From Atherinomorus stipes (taxonomy: Eukaryota; Chordata; Actinopteri; Atheriniformes; Atherinidae), in contig JALJCO010012682.1 of assembly GCA_023101725.1 (NCBI GenBank), positions 930,001-994,000 of the forward strand: a stretch of DNA of 64,000 nt, in the 5' to 3' direction. Of the stretch, positions 1 through 11,900 are shown piece after piece. The notes under the pieces were generated by a model. That model searched no databases. It saw nothing but the letters and a program-made list of their open reading frames with translations, and was not told the origin of the DNA. Within the stretch, counting starts at the first letter, position 1. Each line of letters begins with the position of its first letter. The position numbers and the translations under genes are program-made.

Positions 1-365
1 ATAAAGATGTATTTTTATGATAAATGCAGTCAGAATCTTTAAAGTAAAGGTGGTTAGTTACACGGGAAACATCCATCTTTTAAACGTAATCTGCAATCAT
101 TTATCAAGAGAAAAAACCTCTTTGTGTGTGTATGAGCCGTATTTATTTATGTCTCACAGTTGAGGCAACAATCAAGGTACATTTAAATGACAGAAGATGT
201 GATGCTGGAACAAATTTCAGCACCTTGTAAAGTCAAAGTAATGAGTTAATATTAGCACCGAATAGTTGCAGATAAATAGATATTAGTATTATTCAGTTGT
301 TTCTTAGCTTCCTTGTTCAGAGGAGCAAAGGTTTGATCTCGCTGCGGTGCTTTAGTAAGATGTAT
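1..365. other. intronic DNA, no gene seen
   Basis: A/T-rich sequence upstream of the final HCN exon, presumably inside its last intron. I see no exon with an open frame and plausible splice sites, and no clear repeat until the inverted repeat that begins at about 366. Confidence 0.5.
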
Positions 366-821
366 TAAAGCCCTGTTTCTACCCGCGGGTTTAGGTCGGG
401 CCAGGTCGGGTCGGGTGGGTTTTGGTACAGATGTTGATTTCATGTTGCGTCCCCACAGCAAACTGTACCCTTACCTTGGAGGCAGAGTATTAACTGGATA
501 GTACTGCTACGTGATCGCGTGACATCATCGCAGTGCAACGCCTTTTAACCAAAGCGCCACACCACACATGACAGAAAGGTGTCACTCCTGCTTTGTTTTT
601 ACGCTGGGTCACGCAGCGGATCAATGTATTGCTTTGCGTTCGCTCCACCTCTTTGGTCCGGATCAGTTAGATCAGTACCCCTACCGAAGGGTCCCAAAAA
701 AGTAGGCAGGATCGGGTCGGATATAAGGGTACCCGTCCCAGTTTTCATCTGTGGAGAAGCAAAAAACGTGAACTGATCTGGCCTGACCCGACCCAGACCC
801 GCTGGTAGAAACGGGGCTTTA
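366..821. repeat. GC-rich inverted-repeat element (MITE-like)
   Basis: The left end reads taaagccctgtttctacc and the right end reads ggtagaaacggggcttta, which are imperfect reverse complements. The next bases inside (ggtcgggccaggtcggg on the left, ggcctgacccgacccag on the right) also pair. This ~455 bp unit looks like a non-autonomous DNA transposon. It has no coding capacity beyond chance frames. It stops about 43 bp before the HCN exon acceptor. The family was not assigned. Confidence 0.6.
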
Positions 822-864
822 GTCACTCATTTCTTGCATGACCTCTTTTTTCTTCTCTTCACAG

Positions 865-2411
865 GGAAGAGGAACTCTGTCCTACAGCATAAAGTCCAGC
901 ATCACCAAAGTTCTGGTACACTAAACATTCACGAAACAGAGATGATCCAAAGAATTGTGCAGCATGACCGTGACATGGCCCAATGCACACAGCTGATCCA
1001 AACCAGCACTGCACCGAGTTTAAACCTTCCCCCTGGTCCTCCATCACCCACCCCTGTCATTTGGACCCCTCTGGTTCAGGCTCCGCTTCAGGCCGCTGCT
1101 GCCACCACTCCACTGGCTCTGGCTTTAGCCCACCACTCCCAGCTGCCTCCCATCCTCTTTCACAATCCTCTGGCTCCAGGTTCTGGTTCTGTAAAGGACC
1201 ACATCGCCCATTCAAAGAGGGCGCACATTGGAGCGAACAACTCCAGTAGCTGTGGTTCAGGGGCCGGGTCTCCTGCTAGTCCTGCTAAATTTAGGTCTCT
1301 GGTTGAGACTCCTACCTTGGGGTTTCCTGGACCACATGTCTCCACTGGACCTTTGTCTCCCAATCTGACATCACAGCCCATCTTCACCAGTAGCCTGCAG
1401 CCTGTCGCCCCCCTGCCCACATACCAGCCTTTTGCCTATCCTTCTCACTCTGGCATAGCCCCAGTTTTTCCCATCACTCAGACCACTGTCTCCTACACCT
1501 GCTCCACTCAGCTTAACTCCCAGCCCTTCCATGGTGCAATGACCACTCCACCTCAACCGTTAGGTTTACTCCAACAGGGGGCACCAGGGAGGCTGGCAGG
1601 GAGATTCCCAGCTCCCACCATCAGCCCTCTGATCTGCAGCTCAGTTAACCCCATACTGAGCCAGCTGCAGCAGACCTCTCATGGCCCCATTCAGCAGATG
1701 GGGTCTTTTTACAACAGAGCCAGCAGGACATCTAGTGATATGAGCCTCCCACATTTTCCCATCCTCACCAACACCCAGGCTTCTACTGGATTTAATCAGC
1801 CAGCATCTGCAGGTGGAGCCGGAGCTGCAGCCTCTTTGGCCCAGAACACCCTAGCTGGACTCCATTCTGTTTTCCTCCCCCAGGTTCTCCAAGAGCACTC
1901 AGCCCTCGCCTCCCTGGCTCAGTATGGCTCAGCCGAGGTCTCACCTTGCTACACCCCTCCTGTCCACAGTCCCAGTACTCTGAGCCCTGCGAGAGGAAGG
2001 ACAGTTTACCACAGCGAGCTCCCCAGCACCCTGAGCTCTCACAGCTCTCTAACCCTTCAAACCTCTTGCCCTGCCAGGGTGGCATCCCCCCTGAAAGAGA
2101 CAGCTGTGTCCTCTGCAGATATCTTTACCCAGGAAATAAAGACTATCTCAGGCTCTTACAGTTATATGCACCAGGAAAGGCCTTTGGTCATGAGTGGCTC
2201 CTCTGAGGAAGCAACAGGGGCCTTCTCCTCTCCCATGGCTGTCAATAAACCCTACACTCCGATCCCAGGTCAAGCCACTCCTGTCAGTTGGACACATTCA
2301 GGGGCTAAATCTCTGAATCCGTCCGCTGATGTTCAATCTCCTCCTGTTGGATCTCCTGCGAAAATGTTAGAGAACGAACACAAACAGAACAAACTTCCCT
2401 CCAACTTGTGA
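865..2411 (+). CDS. hcn4: HCN4-like hyperpolarization-activated channel, last exon (partial)
   Basis: This is the last coding exon of a hyperpolarization-activated, cyclic-nucleotide-gated cation channel, the plasma-membrane family that carries the pacemaker current. The exon follows an acceptor (ctcttcacag) ending at 864 and needs one base from the previous exon. About 514 residues are encoded. The first ones (GKRNSVLQHKVQHH, then MIQRIVQHDRDM) match the segment after the cyclic-nucleotide-binding domain in vertebrate HCN proteins. The rest is a long Pro/Ser/Thr/Ala-rich tail, as in HCN4 and HCN2, and it ends KLPSNL. In this family the terminal SNL binds the auxiliary subunit TRIP8b. The membrane and ligand-binding domains lie left of the window. 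HCN4 rather than HCN1-3 is inferred mainly from the PKM/PARP6/COX5A/ARID3B neighbourhood (human 15q23-q24). The tail itself diverges too fast to decide by eye. Stop TGA at 2409-2411. Confidence 0.82.
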
Positions 2412-4904
2412 GTTTCAGACACACCCTCCTTTAATGCTTGAAGTATTGGGGGTGGGGGTGGGGGGGATGTCTCCTCCTTTCTGGCTTTGTTTTAAGCACC
2501 ACTATGTCCATTTTAAAGATACTGTAGGAGGGTGTGTTATTCCAATCAGATTGAAGGGCCCTGGTTTTATGTGTAATCCGAATGAATGGATCATGATTGG
2601 TGGACAATGACATATTTTTTTTCTACAGATTATTGAGTCTTTGAATATGGTGATCCAAATTTATTGATGGGTATACAGTATATAAAAGACCTCATAAAGA
2701 TATCACTTGTTCTATATATTATATTCTAACCTCACTCTGTGATTTGTCGTGTTTGTTTTAAGCCCCGTTGTCCAGGCTACTTTGTATAACCTTTTAGCTT
2801 CATCTGTTTAGTTGGATGATTGTCCATAACTGTACTGATTTATTATTGATACCAAAAATCGCTGTCATCTGTCCATATCCTTTCTGAGGACTGCGGGAAA
2901 TGTCACTTGAATGCAGGGCAAGCCTCTCAGAGATGTGAGGTGAGACAGACTGTGCACTTTGCTTGTTTCAGAGATCAGCCCAGTGCTAAGGTTTGATGAT
3001 GGCATGTCTTCCAAGATAGCTTTTCAGCAATATTGCACACCCAAACGGGTCACACAAATCAGATCGCATTAAAAACTATGTAATGAATGTAACGTAATGT
3101 TTGTCTGTCTAGGTGGGAAGACGAAAGCGATTGTGGTAAGAAAACCAGGCGAGCCGCACAATGTATGCCAACTCATTTCAGTCTGGCAATAACTGTGGTA
3201 CAAAAAAATCCACCTAAGGGGTGTGTGCCATTAGCATAGTATGCAATAATCTTTTTTTTTTCTTTTTTTTATAGGCATAAAGGTACTGTGAACTGAAGCA
3301 CTTGTGTGAATAAGTGGGATTCTGAATTTACTTAGAACTCATTATAATAAGGGAATTAAATTAAGAACAAGCAATTGTGGATAATCAAACATCCTGAAAC
3401 CAGCGATGCACTAAGATTGATGTGAATGTTTCTTGCACCAGTCAAAGGGCTAAAAGCAGTTACTTGGACATATGTTTAACATGAAACCCTGACGGGTCAT
3501 ATTGCTGCATATTTACCTCTTTCATTGTACAATGTTTGATTGTAAAATTTGGCATCTGTTGTTGAACAATTGCTGCTTTGTAATGCTATGCTGAATCAAA
3601 AGACTGCTTTTTAAAACCACTCTTACAACCTTCTACATGTAAATGTGTTAAGATGATACGTCTCTCTTTCTGAACCTACGGCTGGTGACAAACTGTGAGC
3701 AAACAATCCTTTCAGTGGGTCAGACCCTCTGAATATACTGTGGTTCTAAGCTGCCTGGTTATTGGACCTGGGTTTGTTGTGACTCTTCACCTCATCTCAC
3801 AAGGAGAGACATTAGTCACCAGCCAGTCACTGCCAGTGTGCTCAATCAGTCCTTCATTATTATTTTCCTCCAACCACCTACCAGCAGCATCTGGTTTATT
3901 TTGAGTAAATTTAGGTTTATTTTGAGTAAATTTACTTTAAAGTTGTGTTAAGAAGACAAGATGTAAATTTTTCAACCATTTATTAGTTCATTTCTCATTT
4001 TGTTGCCTTTTAACCACCATATCTGATGATTTAATCTCCTGTATGTTAGGCACATTTTATTTTAGCTACTGAATTCAATGCAATAAAATAACATATGGTC
4101 AGTGATGCTCGTCCTAGCTGTTGATTTCTTATTAAAGAGCACAGAATGAGGAAAATCTGATAAAAAAAAAAAAATGATGGTGAAGTCTCAGACTTTAAGC
4201 CGGATTATAAATTGAGAACAGCGCTGTGTTGTTCAGTGCCAAGAGTCAAAATAGCCAGAATTATAATCTGCCAGATATTCAATACAAAGAAAATTATCTC
4301 CTGTGTTCATAAATTGATAACTGGTGGATTAGCAAATAAGTAGATATTTAATTCAGTGCAGCTTCAAAGGTTGATTAAGATAAGCCCCTTTTTTTCCCCT
4401 TCAGTTAAGATGAAACTGTCGGGCCTTTACAAAGCAGACAAAACTCCCAGGCCATCCAGGACAATTAATTCATTTCCTGTGACAACACTATTAATAGACT
4501 TGCTTCCTATTTTTTTTTTAATTGAGGCATTTCTGCTCAAGTTTTTATCTGCATACTGTCTTAAAAGATAAAATATTCATGAATGAAAAAGTGTGAAAGA
4601 CAAGTCACTTGAGTTTGCTGGATATCTGATTTCTGCTGTCATTTACAACCTTGTTTCCAAAAGAAATAATGTGAAATACAAGGACTTGTAAATAATTTAA
4701 AACAGCAACTGCTATGATTATACTCCATAAATGTGCATTAGTATAGCTATCTTGCACACTTGTGCACGCTTTCCAGTCAGCCATCCCTGTGGCCAAGAAG
4801 CCAGGGTGCCTAATCGGTCAGAGGCATAGTGACAGGACCCCACACTGTCACACACCTTTAGCTTTGATTACAGCAGCATTTGCTGTGTCATTGTTTCGAT
4901 ATGG
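2412..4904 (+). other. HCN 3' UTR and intergenic DNA
   Basis: No coding exon is recognised. A possible polyadenylation signal AATAAA lies at 4082-4087, so much of this stretch could be the 3' untranslated region of the channel gene. It contains short homopolymer tracts (for example a T-run near 3250 and an A-run near 4162). Nothing else is distinctive. Confidence 0.4.
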
Positions 4905-5122
4905 TAAACAAACTTATTTTTCCAGTCATACGTTGACTACTCAAAGCACTTTACACTACATGTCACAATCACCCATTCACACCTCAGTAGTCACATCAGG
5001 AGGCAACATTGGGTTCACTGTCTTGCCCAAGGACATTTCAGCATGGAGCTCTGGGAAGCCTGGAATCAATCCAGCAACCCTTTGGTCGATAGAGGACTGT
5101 TCTTCCACCCGAGCTACAAGTG
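4905..5122 (-). repeat. tRNA-derived SINE copy
   Basis: Read on the minus strand from 5122, the sequence begins with a decayed tRNA-like head. It has an A-box-like tagctcgggtgg and a B-box-like ggattgattcc. A body containing gtccttgggcaagacagtga follows, a phrase that recurs in fish tRNA-derived SINEs. The tail passes through gtgctttgagtagtcaa. It is an old interspersed copy, not a functional tRNA gene. Confidence 0.65.
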
Positions 5123-5284
5123 CCCTGTAAAGTACAGTATAAGCTTCTGCAATGTCACAAGATTAATTTCCATCTAGTGTTGCATTATTTATTTATTTAT
5201 TTTCTTTACCAAAATCTTGTATTAAAAATGAGATTCCAACCTGTGCAAAGCCCTCTCCAGCATATCCCAAAGACATATATGATA

Positions 5285-5958
5285 AGAAGCTTTATTGTCA
5301 TTGCAAGGGATACAATGACATTTCGTTTGGCAACATCTCTCGTAGCAGCTACTGATGCGGGCAGGAAAAAGTTCCCCTTTCTGCCGACTGCCAGCCACTT
5401 ACCAGCGACGTGTCTGCTAATTCAATCGCACAGAGAAATGCCTGTGTGCCCAGGAGAAACGATTTCAGAGCATAAATGAATGCCCGGATAAAGGATGTTT
5501 CCACACGCCAAGTTTGGACACCGTGCGTGATGACGTATTCGTGGGACAAATCGTTCAGCCAGAGATAGTGCAGTAATAGTGCACCATTACTGCACCACTT
5601 CTGGCAGAAAAAGGCAGAATTTTTCATGCCCGCATCTGTACAACGTTCTAGTCATGAATAAAATATAAGTAGTAAAATAAATAGATGAATAATAGAAAAG
5701 CGCATTTAAAACATTTACTGCAAATACAGACTGTAATAGTCTGTATTAAGTGCATGGCAGTCCATACTGCAGCAGTCTCTTCACAGCCATAGGAAAAAAG
5801 CTACGTTTCAGTCTGTTTGTTCGGGTTTTCATGACTCTGAGTCTGCCAGAGGGGAGGCTGGTAAATAGAGGGTTTCCAGGGTGGGTGGGATGATCCTGGA
5901 TCTTTGTGGCCTGTCGGAGGAGGTGGCTGCAGTAGATCTCCTCTCTAATTAGCCTCAA
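5285..5958 (-). mobile_element. 3' end of a non-LTR retrotransposon (LINE)
   Basis: On the minus strand, 5958 to 5746 encodes a stretch with DHPTHPGNPLFTSLPSGR and RTNRLKRSFFPMAVKRLL. This resembles the C-terminal end of the main ORF of LINE-type retrotransposons seen many times in fish genomes. Downstream on the same strand is non-coding sequence that ends in gacaataaagcttc near 5285, typical of the 3' tail of such elements. Only the 3' portion is present, as expected for a 5'-truncated insertion. I did not fix the clade. Confidence 0.6.
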
Positions 5959-5967
5959 TGATTAGAG

Positions 5968-6152
5968 CAGTGGTGGGAACCCTGGTCCTTAAACATTTTC
6001 TATGTGCCCCCATTCCAGCACACCTGATTCAAATCAAATGGATCCAACAGCCTTTCAAGTTCTGGAGAGTGACTCATTCATTTGAACCAGGTGTGTAGAA
6101 GTAAGGACACATAGAAAACTTGCAGGACGAGGGCTAAAGTTTCCCCCCACTG
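5968..6152. mobile_element. hAT-type MITE with perfect 8-bp target duplication
   Basis: A 185 bp unit starts cagtggtgggaac and ends tttccccccactg, which are imperfect inverted repeats. It is flanked on both sides by the identical 8 bp gattagag (5960-5967 and 6153-6160). An 8-bp duplication with a CAGTGG end is characteristic of the hAT superfamily. There is no coding capacity, so it is a non-autonomous copy. Confidence 0.8.
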
Positions 6153-6160
6153 GATTAGAG

Positions 6161-6876
6161 GTTTTACGACTTCACGGCCGTTCTGTCCCAATCCCTTGAG
6201 TTCCCTTTGTGTTGTGCATATGGAAAAGCTCTTACTTTCACCAATAAACATAGCCCAGAGTTCTACTGTTGTTTTTCTTTGATTTGATTTTACCAAACTT
6301 TTAAAGCAACCCTCACCGACGTTGCATTCTTGTACTATTTTCTTAATAGGATAAAATGCTATGAATGAGGTAATGGAACTCTGAAATACAAGACAGACCC
6401 ACTATTAATTAAAATAAAATATTCCAATCTCTAAATTTTCAATGAAAACTCCAACCAATCCTTGCAGTGGGGCCCATGCCTAGGATTGGTCGAGGGACCT
6501 GCCTGTCAGACCTTTGCTTCCGCAATAGGAAGCAGGGGGAATGGGGGGTGGGTCTTTGGAGTGAGGCAGGACTGTTTATATTCAAATATTTTTGTTATGC
6601 TTTCTGAAATACAAGATCAGTGAGTGATAGCCGAATACAATCATTCAGGATTTATTCCAGCCACATTTCTTCCTGGAAGACAATGGTTTTCCACTATCTT
6701 TCCAGTTTTTAATAATGTGTTGGGCAGTTCTTAACCCAGTTTTAGTTGTTTTTGTAATCTCCTCAAATGTTTTCTCTGCTTGATGCATCCCTATGATTTT
6801 AAAACAAATCTAACAAAAAATAAACAAAACAAACATCATTTCCACAACCACGGGATGTGCCTTTTGACTTGGTTGT
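6161..6876. other. intergenic DNA, no gene seen
   Basis: No exon or RNA gene is recognised between the hAT-type element and the next dispersed repeat. Confidence 0.4.
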
Positions 6877-7489
6877 TTAAAGGCCTCCTTCCACTGAAAA
6901 CCCATTTAACTTGCTCCTTCTGAAATACGGAGGGTTTCCCCTTGTTTACTTACACATGCTGACTTGCTAGCGTTGCGTTCCCCCCAGTCGGCTGTGCTTC
7001 CTCATCACAGAAACAATACGAAGAAAAGAGCGAATCGGGAACAGCCTTGCACTTCTACGTAACATTGCAAATAGCGTATCCCACGTGGGGTTTCTATCTG
7101 TCCATTGGAAGGCAGGTAACCCTCCACTACACACTAGAAGTAAAGACGGCACGAATGTAACTTCGGAGTTGAGAAGCTAATTAGCTAACTGTTTGTTAGC
7201 ATGACGGAACAAACTTGTTTGTCGGCTCTATTTCCTGCCTGTAGCGAAATAAGAGCGGAGGGCGGAGCTTCCTTCATACACTGATGGCAGGCAGCCAATC
7301 AGACGGAAATTCATGAGAAGGACCCGGAAAAGCCTGACGTTGGACCACAAGCCTCTCTTCTAGTATACAAATACAGCTGGATACAAAGCAACCAGAAGGT
7401 TTTTTTAAACAGAAACGATGCAGAATGCATTCAATAATAATGGAGAACACAGAAATATTAATGAAATGACCACGGAAGTACAACTTTAA
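6877..7489. repeat. dispersed repeat, copy 1 (partner at 37.1 kb)
   Basis: About 610 bp starting ttaaaggcctccttccact and ending ggaagtacaactttaa. It is highly similar along its whole length, and in the same orientation, to 37111-37700 inside the COX5A gene. The ends are weakly inverted (ttaaag outermost on both). A non-autonomous DNA transposon is likely. No protein is encoded. Confidence 0.75.
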
Positions 7490-8945
7490 GAAATGAGAAG
7501 CTACGCATTGCATCAGTTGTTGCCAGTTAAAAGATAATCACCCGTGCAGTAATAATCGAACAGGAGCCTCAAATATATTTGCTGAGTTAAATCCAGGTGC
7601 AGACTTCTTTTTTTTTTTTGGACCAGGCAGTGTACATTATACAAAAGTATTGCAACAGCATAGTCCTCTAGTGAAAGGTGCTAATAAGGACTGCATGCAC
7701 TTAAAATAACTAGCACATGATGAAATAATAAAAGCTCACCAAGAGGTCTTGAACTATTTATCAGCGGAAATTCAATATCATGCTGAAGTTCATTTGAACA
7801 CCAGATGGTCTCCTTGGATCGCAAATGCTAAGGCAGATTGTTCAGAGGTGATTCAGCACACACACATGAACTGCTGTCTCAGCCTTAGAAAATATGTTGT
7901 AGGCATTTAAATCAGAGTTACACTACATAATGGTAAAAAAATATATATATATGTTGAACATATGAACTACTCATGCTATTTTTAATTTATGAATGACAAA
8001 TAATTGCAGCATATTATTAGATAATTCATGTTTTGGGAATCAAGACAAAATCTATAAACAATTAATTTCACCAATTTGGTCCAATCACATTTTCTTGATC
8101 CTTTTCTTCCTTTCACTTGTATTTTGAAATAATTTACAGCTTGTCCAAAGTAAAAATAGTTCAATTGACTTTGTGCACAATCACAGCAGAACAACCAATG
8201 AAAAAAATGCCCCCCCCCCCCCCCTTCTTTGGTTAACCAAAGAAGAATGTCAAAAAATCTTAATTAACTGACAAAATACATAAATGAAGGAGCTAAATTC
8301 AATGATGAAACACAAATTGAAAAAGGTCAAATATGTTTTTTCATTTTAAACTGTCAGAATAATTAGAATCATATTCAGATTTCATTTTAATACGGTCAGG
8401 CTTATTTTGAAAGGATTGTTGATTTCATAGCGTTGTTATGCACTAAATCTTCATAAGGTTCTTTGTCCACATCTCATTCTGAAAATATGTGATTTTGTCA
8501 CAAATCTGACTCACTTGTGATCTCAACAGCCAACATGCATGTTTTGATCATTTCTCTCCTTTCAGTTTAATGACTAAATTTGACATACTTTCCATTTTTA
8601 TTTCCCCAAACAGTATAAAAATGGGCCTGGTGACAGCGTAATGAGTAGAAAAAACACAGCCGATCCAACAGTTCCTTTTAATGGATCATGTCAGTGAACC
8701 TTTGAATGACACTATGTATACCAACTGACAGATGTACATGAAACATGGGAGAAAACAAGAAGAGCAGCAGGATTCAGACAATAAAGGGGATACATTGGAG
8801 GAAGGAATCATGTCTGTGAAGTCCTTTGAAGGAGCAGCCTGGTTTGAACTTTCTGTTGTGAAAAATGTCAGAAAGTCCAAAACGGAAGGAAAGAGATTAC
8901 ATAAAAGAGAGAGGAGAAGTGTTTACTAATGTCCTTTAATGTAAT
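7490..8945. other. intergenic DNA and probable PKM 3' UTR
   Basis: No exon is seen. A poly-C tract lies at about 8209-8224. Minus-strand AATAAA (plus-strand tttatt at 8597-8602) could end the PKM transcript about 345 bp after its stop codon. Confidence 0.4.
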
Positions 8946-11900
8946 TTAAGGCACCAGCACAACCCTCATGGTGTTGGTGTAACCGGAGCCTGGGCGCCAG
9001 CCGGTCACAACAATGGCCACATCACCGGACTTGAAGAACTTGCGGTGCTTGCCTAAAATGATTAAAAAGAAAAGAAAAAGACAAAGTCACATGAGATGAA
9101 GTCTTTAAAGGAGTAATCACCTGGAAATCCCACTTTTTTTTTACATTAAAACATGTGTATTGGAACAGGACCTCAGTTAAAATGTGCCAGAAACTCCGGA
9201 GAGTGAAAGTGGCTTCGTTTTTGAGTGCAGCCTCTCTCTTCCAACCAGAATCGGCCACAAGAGCGCGCTCTCCACAGTACACGATTGTGTATTTTTTCTC
9301 CGAATGACTTGATTTACAGAGGCTGCCTCTTTAGCACCACCTGAAATCAGCTGAATACCTGCTGCGGAGTAGCGTTTAATGACCAGCTTTGTCAGAGAGG
9401 ACGAGGAGGAGGAGGAGGAAAAATTAAAAATTGCCGTGCTGAGGTGCTTCGGTAGAAATTCAGCAGTTTTCAGTGCAGTAACAGGAGGGACAGCACTCGG
9501 CCAGGGACCAGTGAATTATATTTATTCAGTGAGGATGTGCAGTTGGTAAGTGTTGCTGCTTGTGTAACTTATTATCTTTTGTGTAAGAGGCCAGTAAACG
9601 ATGGCAGATGAGCAGACAAGCAGCTAATGTAGCTACAAAAGCTAACACCGTTGTTGACTCTTGAGTAACTTCACGTCAGATGTCCACTCCTTATATTCAT
9701 CAGAGTCCAGCCCTTTTACTTCACGGATCCTCTCTATCAACCGTACCGTTATGTTTTTTTCACGTTTTTCTCTGTTGGGACATCATTTTCCTTCACCTGC
9801 TCTGTCCTGATAAAACTCTGTTTTGGCTTTGAGGCTTGCCTCGTGAACGCGCTTATAGACAGGTCTAATTCTTGTGCGTATTCTCGCGACAAACAAAAGT
9901 TGGGGACAAAAAGAGGTTAAAATGAGCTCATTAAATTTTTCCTCACACCCAACTATTATTAAAAATTAATTTGAAGATCATTTAAGAAGGATTGTGTATG
10001 TAAAACACTAGGTTATGACACCTTTAACAGTTTGACAGCTATAAAGTGAAATCCTTTTAACTAAATGTAATTTTCACGAATCAATTTCCACTCACCATAT
10101 TCCAGGGCAAAGTTGACGCGCATGTCAACATCCTCAGCCCAGACATCATTGGCAGGCTTGTTGTAGAAGATGGGGTAGACGCCGCGGTACAAGTGAGACT
10201 GGCGGGCGGTCTGACCACAGCGGGTCACAGCAAAGATGGGAGCACGTGGCCTGTACCTTGACAGCATGTAAGCAGACCTGTGGGCAGCAGGAAGAGGTTT
10301 ATTACAAAGAGGCATAACTATGGTGTAAAACTCTACAAAGCTTACATCAGTTCACCTTTTCAGCAATGAAATATCTGGACAGGTTACAGGTAGTACACAG
10401 AACAACACTTGGAATTAAAGTCAAATATTCAGTCTCTCTCAGCAGGCTTTAGATCCACCGCTGATGTTAGATATGAACAGCAACTAGTTTAGTGGGTCAA
10501 CTGTAAATATGAAATAAGTCCAGCTGACGGTGGTACATGTCGTGTGTCACATGTGAGGATGAACCTCCAAATGGTGAGGAATGAACTGGGAGTTAAAATT
10601 AACTCCTAAAATGTCAGGGTTCAAATCTCAAAAGGTCACAAGTAGAGAACAGGCTGTGAGGGCAGTGAAATTTGGCACACTTCATATGAGCTGAGGGCTT
10701 GTCTTAGGGAAGGAGCTCAGGCAGTGGGATAGAAACATAATGCATCACTTTCATCGCTCACAGTAGGTGGTATGGATACTATTACTCAGAGCTTTACAGA
10801 GAGGAGTTACAGCACGGATGTACCTTCCAGTCTTGGTGAGCACAATGATGGCACTGGCACAGCACTTGAAAGAAGCCTCAACAGCTCCGATGGCAACGCT
10901 CTCTGTGGGGTCACGTGTCAGATGGGAGGTGCGGCGCAGCTCCTCGAACATCTGCCTATGGAACATGGCGGCCTCGGCTTCGCGGGAAATCTGAATATTT
11001 CAAAACAGATCATTGGTGACAGACTGTTGTTGCATAGCTAATTCCAACTGTAGTTTGTACTCTAAAGGACAAAATAAAGTGATAATTAACCTTAACGCAG
11101 GGTTCTTCATCCCTGAAAGCACACTGAGACATGATACTAAACTGACTTAAGAACAGCTGCAGCCATCATGTCCAGGAGCTGCTGCTGTGCACAGCAGGCC
11201 TCCAACACCAATTTAGCATTAGCATCATGCAAGGCATAATCCGGAAAGCCCAAAATATGCTGTTTGGTAGCAGACACTTAGAGGAAGGAGAAACATACAC
11301 AAAACAAATCAACTTGTTTGTAAAACAGAGAGGATGCTGCTTTTGTCGTCATTCTTGAGATATTCAATCACAAATAAATTCTAATGGTTCTCATGGTTTG
11401 AGAACCATTTAGAATTATCTTTGGCCAAATCAAATATAAAGATATCTTTCTCATGTATGTGTAAAGGAAAATTGTCCAAATTTGCATATTTTTAAGTGCT
11501 TACTATTTGTTAACCTCTCATATGGGAGTAAAAGCTCAGCATCAGCTATTGTCAATGTGTGGGATGGTGACCAGTATTGAGTGGGTGCCATGTTTCCTTT
11601 AAAATGCATGGATCTCTCAAAGTTCAGCCTCTACTACCCATATTTGCAAATGTGATATTTTTGAGGGCTTTGAAGAAAAAGTGGCTAATGTTTATTTGGA
11701 CATAAAAGGTTATAAGAAGCAAGTTAGAGAGTCTCATATGTTGTATAATCAAAATGTTTATGACTCCAACATCAGAAGGAGAAGGAGAGGCAGTCGGAAG
11801 GAAGATATTGCTCTCCATTAGGAGCATCACTACTTGTCTGGCATTTGCTAAAAATCACTTGGATAAGCAAAAAGATTAATTTAAGTATTCCATGGACAGA

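Noticed and set aside
4955..5122. Possible tRNA gene on the minus strand
   Set aside because: The A- and B-box-like sequences are present, but the clover-leaf stems do not pair and the downstream body matches a SINE.
11161..11230. Candidate second (M1-type) PKM exon, from the open and relatively GC-rich minus strand
   Set aside because: The translation lacks the EAEAA and VEAS landmarks and there is no 167-bp exon with splice sites.
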